From assembly GCA_964505535.1 (NCBI GenBank), contig CAZDIU010000179.1:1-11224 (forward strand): 11,224 bases of DNA. The letters run 5' to 3'. The stretch is from JAABRU01 sp964505535. Lineage in GTDB: Bacteria; Desulfobacterota; Desulfobacteria; Desulfobacterales; Desulfococcaceae. Each line of letters begins with the position of its first letter. The first letter of the stretch is position 1. The notes under the pieces are model-generated. The model searched no databases and was not told where the DNA came from. It saw only the letters and a program-made list of their open reading frames with translations. Below are positions 7,134 through 11,224 of this stretch, piece after piece. The translations under genes were made by a program, and so were the position numbers.

Positions 7134-7379
7134 ATGTCAGAAACACATACCTATATCAGAACAAAAGTGGATGTACGGTTAAAAGAAGAATGCGAAAGAG
7201 TTTTTCACCAGCTTGGTTTGACAACTGCTGAGGCCATTCGCATTTTTTTGTCACAGGTAAAAATTCGCAGAGGACTGCCATTCCGTATAGAACTTTACCC
7301 TCAAACTGAGGAAAATGACGATTTGTTACTCCCAAATGAGATTCGTCAGGCTGCCATAGAGACAATATATGAAGACTAA
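7134..7379 (+). CDS. RelB/DinJ-family antitoxin
   Basis: 81 aa. The N-terminal half is a ribbon-helix-helix DNA-binding domain of the RelB/DinJ type: TYIRTKVDVRLKEECERVF, then QLGLTTAEAIRIFLSQV and RGLPFRIE, which follows the E. coli DinJ pattern closely. The acidic C-terminal tail (about 56-81) should wrap and neutralise the toxin. Such antitoxins also repress their own operon as dimers. ATG 7134 is preferred because the family begins a few residues before the first strand and AAAAGGA lies 11 bp upstream. An in-frame ATG at 7080 would add 18 residues with no family match. The toxin start codon lies inside this gene (11-bp overlap), so the two are translationally coupled. RelB/DinJ antitoxins usually pair with RelE/YafQ-type toxins; the partner here is PemK/MazF-like. 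Confidence 0.85.
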   Translation: MSETHTYIRTKVDVRLKEECERVFHQLGLTTAEAIRIFLSQVKIRRGLPFRIELYPQTEENDDLLLPNEIRQAAIETIYED

Positions 7380-7689
7380 ACCGGGCGAGGTTTATCGCGT
7401 TGACCTTGGGATAAAAGGAAAAGTGCGTCTTATGGCTGTCGTTTCAAGAGAAGACACAGATGCTCCGAGAGCCCTGAGCATCTGCGCTCCGATTACCACT
7501 TCATATCGGGGAAGCAAATACGAAGTCGAAATCGGAAAACAAAAATTTCTCAGAGACAAAAGCTATGTCAATGTTCAGGGTTTGCAGGCTGTTCAACATC
7601 ATGAATTATTGGGGCCAATTGGGAAGCTTGATAAAATTACAATGGAAGCGATTAAATCCGCATTGAAATATACTCTGGAGCTTGATTGA
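7369..7689 (+). CDS. PemK/MazF-like type II toxin (endoribonuclease)
   Basis: 106 aa, typical size for the family. The PemK/MazF SH3-like barrel pattern is clear: PGEVYRVDLG (5-14), KVRLMAVVSRED (18-29), ICAPITTS (38-45), a middle strand FLRDKSYVNVQGLQAV where the family has its 'S.v...q...v' segment, and the C-terminal helix LDKITMEAIKSALKYTL. Members cut mRNA at short sequence motifs and arrest growth when the antitoxin is lost. No frameshift is seen, so the pair looks intact. The ATG at 7369 overlaps the antitoxin by 11 bp, giving the usual antitoxin-first order. The target sequence cannot be read from the protein. Together with the HEPN gene it forms a small accessory islet between leuS and lptE. 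Confidence 0.88.
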   Translation: MKTKPGEVYRVDLGIKGKVRLMAVVSREDTDAPRALSICAPITTSYRGSKYEVEIGKQKFLRDKSYVNVQGLQAVQHHELLGPIGKLDKITMEAIKSALKYTLELD

Positions 7690-7785
7690 TTATACAGTTC
7701 AGGATTTATGCGGTTGAATTTTAACATACTGATTTTTATGGAAGTGAATGTTGCATTGTGCAGAATTGTCTTTTTAAAAATCAGA

Positions 7786-7803
7786 CAGTTGAAAAATCAA
7801 CTG
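7786..7803. other. Small hairpin in the toxin-lptE spacer
   Basis: CAGTTGA (7786-7792), AAAA loop, TCAACTG (7797-7803). It lies between the toxin stop and lptE. No strong T tract follows. The rest of the 180-bp spacer is AT-rich and shows no convincing promoter. Confidence 0.35.
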
Positions 7804-7869
7804 GGTAACTCCCGCAGTTTTAAAAAAATGTTTATACCAACGATCAATTTTGTTTTATGAAGGACTTAT

Positions 7870-8373
7870 ATGAAAAAAAAAATCATCGTATTCATTCCGG
7901 TTTTCCTTCTCCTGTCCGCGTGCGGCTACCGCTTTGCGGGCGGCGGAAAACTCCCTTTTGACATTCAGACCATATATGTGGAAATTTTTCTGAACAGGAC
8001 AGCAGAAACCGGGGCAGAGGTGGCGTTTGCCAATGATATGAGTTATGAATTCTCCCGGAACGGTTATAACATTGCTGACCGGGAAAAGGCTGAGGCTGTG
8101 CTCAGCGGGGAGATTTCATCCATCAGTGTCAGCACGGCTTCCCGCAGAGGGCAGATCACCTCACTGGAACGGCGGGTTACAGCCACGGTAAACATACGGA
8201 TCACAGACAAAAAGGGAAAGGAATTGCGGAATCTGTCAGGCATATCCGCAAGTGAGGTCTTTTCGGTGACATCGGAAAGCAGTACCGATGACTACAACAA
8301 ACAACTGATCCTTAAACGCATCTCCCGAAGGATTGCCGAAGAGACATACGCACGTCTGTCAGACGAATTCTGA
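7870..8373 (+). CDS. lptE: LPS-assembly lipoprotein LptE
   Basis: 167 aa. Residues 1-17 are a lipoprotein signal (KKK, hydrophobic core, LLSAC) with Cys18 lipidated, followed at once by GYRFAGGG, the conserved start of LptE/RlpB. The body has IQTIYVEIFLNRT, then ISSISVSTASRRGQIT and TATVNIRITDKKGKEL, the beta-strand pattern of the family, and a C-terminal helix ISRRIAEETYARL. LptE plugs the LptD barrel in the outer membrane and helps deliver lipopolysaccharide to the cell surface. AAGGA stands just upstream of the ATG. In many proteobacteria lptE directly follows leuS; here a 1.5-kb islet separates them. No clear promoter was found in the 180 bp before it. It converges on rpsT. Confidence 0.9.
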   Translation: MKKKIIVFIPVFLLLSACGYRFAGGGKLPFDIQTIYVEIFLNRTAETGAEVAFANDMSYEFSRNGYNIADREKAEAVLSGEISSISVSTASRRGQITSLERRVTATVNIRITDKKGKELRNLSGISASEVFSVTSESSTDDYNKQLILKRISRRIAEETYARLSDEF

Positions 8374-8431
8374 GTTACTTTCTGTTCACCTGTCTGTCTG
8401 CACAGCACGGGCATCCCTATGAAATGAAACA

Positions 8432-8458
8432 CCGGAAGGACATGCCATGTCCTTCCGG
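8432..8458. terminator. Hairpin between convergent lptE and rpsT
   Basis: CCGGAAGGACATG (8432-8444), one base, then the exact reverse complement (8446-8458). The GC-rich stem between two convergent genes suits a bidirectional terminator. The T tract is weak on both sides: GTGTTTC on the minus side, CAATATG on the plus side. Confidence 0.65.
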
Positions 8459-8509
8459 CAATATGTCACATCATCGGATCGGGGGAGACAGTGCGATTTC
8501 CCTGTGTCA

Positions 8510-8776
8510 TCAGGCCGAAAGGGTATTCACCAGTTTGGCAAGGCGGGAAATTTTGCGGGACGCTGTTCTTTTGTGGATGATGCCTTTTTTGGCGGCCTTG
8601 GCGATGACGGACTGAGCTTCCGTAAGTTTTGCCATGGCAGCTTCCTGAGTGCCCTCCACCACAACCTGGCGTACATTTTTGGTTACAGTCTTGACCCGGG
8701 TTTTTGCAGCCCGGTTGCGGGCATTCCGCAGCTCACTCTGACGAGCGCGTTTTATTGCCGATTTATGGTTTGCCAA
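8510..8776 (-). CDS. rpsT: 30S ribosomal protein S20
   Basis: 88 aa (E. coli S20: 87). The sequence begins MANHKSAIKRARQSE and keeps the family's Lys/Arg-rich helices, ending with GIIHKRTASRKISRLAKLVN. S20 binds 16S rRNA early in 30S assembly. The start codon is TTG (8774-8776), preceded by AAAGGAG about 8 bases upstream. No ATG or GTG is available in place, and the N-terminus fits the family exactly. E. coli rpsT also starts with UUG, and this weak start is part of S20 autoregulation there; the same may hold here by inference. The gene has its own near-consensus promoter (8859-8887) and a leader of about 75 nt. It converges on lptE. Confidence 0.97.
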   Translation of the reverse strand: MANHKSAIKRARQSELRNARNRAAKTRVKTVTKNVRQVVVEGTQEAAMAKLTEAQSVIAKAAKKGIIHKRTASRKISRLAKLVNTLSA

Positions 8777-8858
8777 CTTGAATCACTCCTTTCTGTGTCT
8801 TCATTCAAAAGCGGATAACATTAAAATCCGGTTTATTTTCTTACATCCTGAACCTTCT

Positions 8859-8887
8859 CTTATACAGAACTGAATGAAAAAAGTCAA
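8859..8887 (-). promoter_or_regulatory. Sigma70-type promoter of rpsT
   Basis: On the minus strand: TTGACT (8887-8882), a 17-bp spacer, then TATAAG (8864-8859). The predicted transcript starts near 8852. Strength fits a ribosomal protein gene. Confidence 0.75.
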
Positions 8888-9029
8888 GCATATTGTGAGT
8901 CAGGAAATGGATAATTCTGATCCGGCAGCGCAGAGAGCCAGGGCTTTCAGAATGAAAATTTATCATAAAAACATTGGAAACAGTCCGAGTTCATATTTGA
9001 AATTCAAGAAAAAAATTTTTCCCATCTGT

Positions 9030-9116
9030 TAGGTTCTGTTGACATTTTTATAACATGCTGAATTTTCTCGTTCCCACGCAAAGCGTGGGAACGAGAGGAA
9101 ATGTCAACAGAACCTA
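9030..9116. mobile_element. MITE-like element with 18-bp perfect inverted ends
   Basis: TAGGTTCTGTTGACATTT (9030-9047) is repeated exactly in reverse complement at 9099-9116. The centre is a perfect 13-bp-arm hairpin, CTCGTTCCCACGC (9067-9079), AAA, GCGTGGGAACGAG (9083-9095). If the ends are GGTTCTG/CAGAACC, the element is bordered by TA on both sides, as expected for a TA target duplication. It has no coding capacity. The nested structure suggests a non-autonomous transposon remnant of about 85 bp; the parent family is not identified. Confidence 0.7.
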
Positions 9117-9197
9117 CATCCGCTGATCAGTAAATATAATAATTTTAAAATTTTTTCTGTATCATGGTATGAAAAAAAATTGACATTCATGTTATTA

Positions 9198-9343
9198 TAC
9201 CGATTCCCCATTGAAAATATACTCATAACCAGGGAAAAAGAAGTTTTCGTGTGTTCAAAAAACCGGATTTTTCGGAAAAATCCGGTTTTCTGAAAAACTT
9301 TATGCCTGAAAAATTTATGTTTCAGATCAATGGGGAATCGGTA
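9198..9343. mobile_element. Second MITE-like element, 146 bp, inverted ends and TTA flanks
   Basis: TACCGATTCCCCATTGA (9198-9214) is repeated exactly in reverse complement at 9327-9343. Both sides are flanked by TTA (9195-9197 and 9344-9346), consistent with a 3-bp target duplication. Inside is a strong hairpin, AAAACCGGATTTTTC (9259-9273) with GAAAAATCCGGTTTT (9275-9289), which could also act as a terminator in either direction. No coding frame is present. Confidence 0.6.
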
Positions 9344-9389
9344 TTAATTCCCATTTAAAGGGGAAAACCCGGAACCGCACTGAACAGCC

Positions 9390-9433
9390 CCCCACCGGAG
9401 GTGGGGTATTTTCAACGGATTTGAACCACTGCC
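9390..9433. repeat. Dispersed repeat, copy C (right half)
   Basis: A GC hairpin, CCCCACC (9390-9396), GGA, GGTGGGG (9400-9406), is followed by TATT and the arm TCAACGGATTTGAACCACTGCC (9412-9433). Both match copy A read on the opposite strand and the right arm of copy B. No left arm is visible, so this copy looks truncated. Confidence 0.6.
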
Positions 9434-9480
9434 AACTGGGGAAAATACTGTCTCTTTGCCACAAATCCAAAAATTTTGTT

Positions 9481-9509
9481 TTGACAAAATACTGAATGCA
9501 AATTATGAT
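9481..9509 (+). promoter_or_regulatory. Sigma70-type promoter upstream of the DUF2065-queA unit
   Basis: TTGACA (9481-9486), a 17-bp spacer, TATGAT (9504-9509). It is near consensus, with an expected start near 9516. The first gene begins at 9761, leaving a leader of about 245 nt. Confidence 0.65.
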
Positions 9510-9543
9510 AAAAAGTTTAAACTGTCTGATGGTGCAAAAACCC

Positions 9544-9634
9544 GCCTCTCCTTTTAAGGGAAGAGGAAGTTCTTAAAATACCGGACTGTCCGGATGCCGG
9601 GTTTCAGGTGTCAGGAAACAAAAACTGAAACCCG
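9544..9634 (+). promoter_or_regulatory. Hairpin-rich leader of the DUF2065-queA transcript
   Basis: Three stems in a row: CCTCT with AGAGG (about 9544-9566), CCGGA/TCCGG around CTG (9581-9593), and CGGGTTTCAG (9598-9607) with CTGAAACCCG (9625-9634). No T tract follows. It does not match a riboswitch consensus I know; it may be repeat-derived or regulatory. Confidence 0.35.
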
Positions 9635-9760
9635 AACACTGAAACCTCAGAACGCAAAACCGGCACATCAGCAGTTTCCAAATCCCTGAACAATCAGATT
9701 TTTGCAATACACGGAAATTTTTGGAGTCACTGACAGCCTTGGGCTGGGATTAAAAGGATT

Positions 9761-9946
9761 ATGGAATTTTTTCTTTGTGTTATCGGGATGGTCATGTTTA
9801 TTGAGGGGTTTCCCTATGCCGCATTTCCGGCCCGAATGAAAGAATGGATTAAAACAGTCATGGAAATGCCTCCGGGCACACTCCGGGGCTTTGGTCTGCT
9901 CATGATGCTGACCGGGCTGCTGCTGGTGTATGCGGCAAAGGGGTGA
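9761..9946 (+). CDS. DUF2065 (YjeT-like) small inner-membrane protein
   Basis: 61 aa with two hydrophobic segments, about residues 2-21 and 42-58. They are joined by a basic loop containing PARMKEWIKTV and the family-typical MPPGTLRGFGLLMMLTG. The pattern agrees with E. coli YjeT: an N-terminal helix with EG, then FP..MK, then LR.FG, then a second helix. The function of the family is not established. AAAAGGA lies just before the ATG with short spacing. Its stop codon overlaps the region of the queA start, so the two genes are probably co-transcribed and translationally coupled. The upstream leader is long and structured. Confidence 0.85.
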   Translation: MEFFLCVIGMVMFIEGFPYAAFPARMKEWIKTVMEMPPGTLRGFGLLMMLTGLLLVYAAKG

Positions 9947-9948
9947 GC

Positions 9949-11010
9949 ATGTATTCCCTTTCGGATTACGCATATGATCTTCCCGAAGAGCGGATCGCAC
10001 AGGAACCTGTACCGGGCAGGGACAGATCACGGCTTTTGGTGGTGAATCGGCAAAACGGGAGGCTTTCCCATCACATATTTTCCGAACTGCCGGAATTTCT
10101 GCTGCCCTCGGATCTGCTGGTCATCAATGACACAGAAGTGATTCCCGCACGTCTTTACGGGCAGAAAGCCACAGGCGGCAAAGCGGAAATCCTGATTCTC
10201 AATTACCGAGGCCAACAGCATCAGCGCGATGAGACTGGCGGAACTGTCTGTGAATGTCTGATCAAAACGGCCAAACGCCCTGTACCCGGCACACGCATTT
10301 TTTTTGATGCAGAACTGGAAGCCGAAACCCTGGCTTTCCATGACGGGGTTCACACGGTACGCTTCATCTGCCCGGAAAATTTTGAAAATGTTCTGACCCG
10401 TATCGGAATCATGCCCCTGCCGCCCTATATTCGGCGAAACGGCTGCCAGGCTCCCTGTGATGACCGCAGCACGTACCAGACCGTATACGCATCCCAAAAA
10501 GGGGCAGTTGCCGCGCCCACTGCGGGACTGCATTTTTCCGATACTCTTCTGGAAAAAATCCGGGCTGCGGGTGTGCGAATTGCAAAACTTACACTGCATG
10601 TGGGATACGGAACCTTTGTGCCGGTCAGAGTCTCGGATATCCGGGATCATGCCATGCATTCGGAATGGTATGCCATCTCCCCTGAAACAGCGGATGCCGT
10701 GAATGAAACCCGTGCTGCCGGCGGACGGATCATAGCGGTGGGAACCACCTCTGTCAGAACCCTGGAATATGCCGCGGATGAAAAAGGCCGTGTGCGTGCA
10801 GAAAGCGGGAACTGTGATCTGTTTATTTATCCGGGCTACCGTTTCCGGGTTGCGGATGCCATGATTACCAATTTTCACCTCCCTGAATCCACCCTGCTCA
10901 TGCTGGTTTCAGCCTTTGCCGGAAGGGACAGGATTCTGAATGCCTACCGGATTGCGGTGCAGGAGAAATACCGTTTTTACAGCTACGGCGATGCCATGCT
11001 GATTGCCTGA
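9949..11010 (+). CDS. queA: S-adenosylmethionine:tRNA ribosyltransferase-isomerase
   Basis: 353 aa (E. coli 356). QueA transfers and isomerises the ribosyl part of SAM onto 7-aminomethyl-7-deazaguanine at the wobble base, making epoxyqueuosine in tRNAs for Asn, Asp, His and Tyr. Visible family blocks: DYAYDLPEERIAQEPVP at the N-terminus, LLVINDTEVIPARLYGQK, MPLPPYI (155-161), GAVAAPTAGLHF (185-196), TLHVGYGTFVPV, HAMHSEW, VGTTSVRTLE, TNFHLPESTLLMLVSAFAG (307-325) and EKYRFYSYGDAML at the end. Start choice: ATG 9949 has AAAGGGG at a normal distance; GTG 9943 would directly abut that site and add two residues. Either way it touches the DUF2065 gene. All blocks are intact. No tgt or queG is in view. 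Confidence 0.96.
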   Translation: MYSLSDYAYDLPEERIAQEPVPGRDRSRLLVVNRQNGRLSHHIFSELPEFLLPSDLLVINDTEVIPARLYGQKATGGKAEILILNYRGQQHQRDETGGTVCECLIKTAKRPVPGTRIFFDAELEAETLAFHDGVHTVRFICPENFENVLTRIGIMPLPPYIRRNGCQAPCDDRSTYQTVYASQKGAVAAPTAGLHFSDTLLEKIRAAGVRIAKLTLHVGYGTFVPVRVSDIRDHAMHSEWYAISPETADAVNETRAAGGRIIAVGTTSVRTLEYAADEKGRVRAESGNCDLFIYPGYRFRVADAMITNFHLPESTLLMLVSAFAGRDRILNAYRIAVQEKYRFYSYGDAMLIA

Positions 11011-11032
11011 GGAGAATAATTCTATTTTTATA

Positions 11033-11061
11033 TTGACACAGCGGATCTTTTTTTTTATAAA
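11033..11061 (+). promoter_or_regulatory. Sigma70-type promoter of rplM
   Basis: Consensus TTGACA (11033-11038), a 17-bp spacer with a T run, then TATAAA (11056-11061). It starts 23 bp after the queA stop. The predicted leader is about 27 nt, ending at AGGAG (11082-11086), 8 bp before the GTG. Confidence 0.8.
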
Positions 11062-11094
11062 TACAGGATTTCATCAAAGACAGGAGTGTTAATC

Positions 11095-11224
11095 GTGAAA
11101 AAATATACATACAGTGCAAAGCAGTCAGATATTGGAGACAAATGGTGGATTGTGGATGCAGAGGGCATGGTGCTGGGCAGACTGGCCACTGTGATAGCAT
11201 CCCGCATCAGAGGAAAGCATAACC
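11095..11224 (+). CDS. rplM: 50S ribosomal protein L13, partial (first 43 codons)
   Basis: The frame starts with GTG at 11095 and is open to the window edge. It reads MKKYTYSAKQ, then DKWWIVDAEGMVLGRLAT (positions 15-32) and IRGKHN, which is the N-terminal block of L13 (E. coli: RDWYVVDATGKTLGRLAT...LRGKHK). L13 binds 23S rRNA early in 50S assembly. GTG is supported by AGGAG 8 bp upstream and by the fit of the N-terminus. rpsI (S9) is expected next, beyond the window, since the two are paired in most bacteria. A consensus-like promoter directly upstream indicates transcription independent of queA. Confidence 0.95.
   Translation, partial: MKKYTYSAKQSDIGDKWWIVDAEGMVLGRLATVIASRIRGKHN

Larger units (their letters stand above)
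8888..9760. other. Gene-free intergenic region with MITE-like elements
   Basis: About 870 bp without a supported gene between the rpsT promoter and the DUF2065 gene. 8888-9029 shows nothing recognisable. 9030-9116 and 9198-9343 are inverted-repeat elements, 9390-9433 is repeat copy C, 9481-9509 is a promoter, and 9544-9634 is a hairpin-rich leader. Confidence 0.6.

Noticed and set aside
1226..9433. The three similar repeats as a CRISPR array
   Set aside because: The copies are kilobases apart, imperfect and themselves palindromic; there are no regular spacers and no cas genes.
9510..9760. preQ1 riboswitch ahead of queA
   Set aside because: I could not find the short preQ1 aptamer pattern, and QueA itself is not the usual preQ1-controlled step.
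10027..10878. Minus-strand open frame of 283 codons
   Set aside because: Antisense to queA, whose conserved blocks span the same bases.

Overview
The window reads as a piece of the core chromosome of a Gram-negative bacterium, most likely an anaerobic Desulfobacterota (former delta-proteobacteria) such as a Desulfobacteraceae member. The Gram-negative call rests on lptE, a lipoprotein endonuclease I and a periplasmic solute-binding protein. The phylum guess is an inference from the mixture of pdxST, leuS-lptE-rpsT, DUF2065-queA and repeat-rich intergenic regions; no 16S or other decisive marker is present.

Layout. Bases 1-1141 (minus strand) hold a two-gene unit: an orphan amino-acid-type periplasmic binding protein, then the start of a lipoprotein endonuclease I cut by the window edge. 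A 680-bp divergent spacer follows. It holds a palindromic repeat element and a strong sigma70-like promoter whose -10 box lies inside a perfect 30-bp palindrome. This promoter reads into pdxS and pdxT, the two subunits of the DXP-independent pyridoxal 5'-phosphate synthase. After a 388-bp spacer with a second copy of the repeat comes leuS (leucyl-tRNA synthetase).

Between leuS and lptE, genes that are adjacent in many proteobacteria, sits an AT-richer islet (about 6383-7689). It contains a 16-bp-arm hairpin, a HEPN-type gene broken by one base at a 5-G run, a possible gene relic, and a complete type II toxin-antitoxin pair (RelB/DinJ-like antitoxin overlapping a PemK/MazF-like toxin). lptE (LPS assembly lipoprotein) follows and converges on rpsT (ribosomal protein S20, TTG start) across a 13-bp-arm hairpin.

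The region 8777-9760 has no gene. It starts with the rpsT leader and a near-consensus rpsT promoter on the minus strand, then holds two MITE-like elements with perfect 17-18 bp terminal inverted repeats, a third copy of the dispersed repeat, and a near-consensus promoter followed by a long hairpin-rich leader. That leader feeds a small DUF2065 membrane protein overlapping or abutting queA (queuosine tRNA modification). The window ends in the first 43 codons of rplM (ribosomal protein L13) behind its own TTGACA-17-TATAAA promoter.

Most genes here are housekeeping (PLP synthesis, tRNA charging and modification, ribosomal proteins, LPS transport). The unusual material is the HEPN/toxin-antitoxin islet, the dispersed palindromic elements and the putative pdxST operator.
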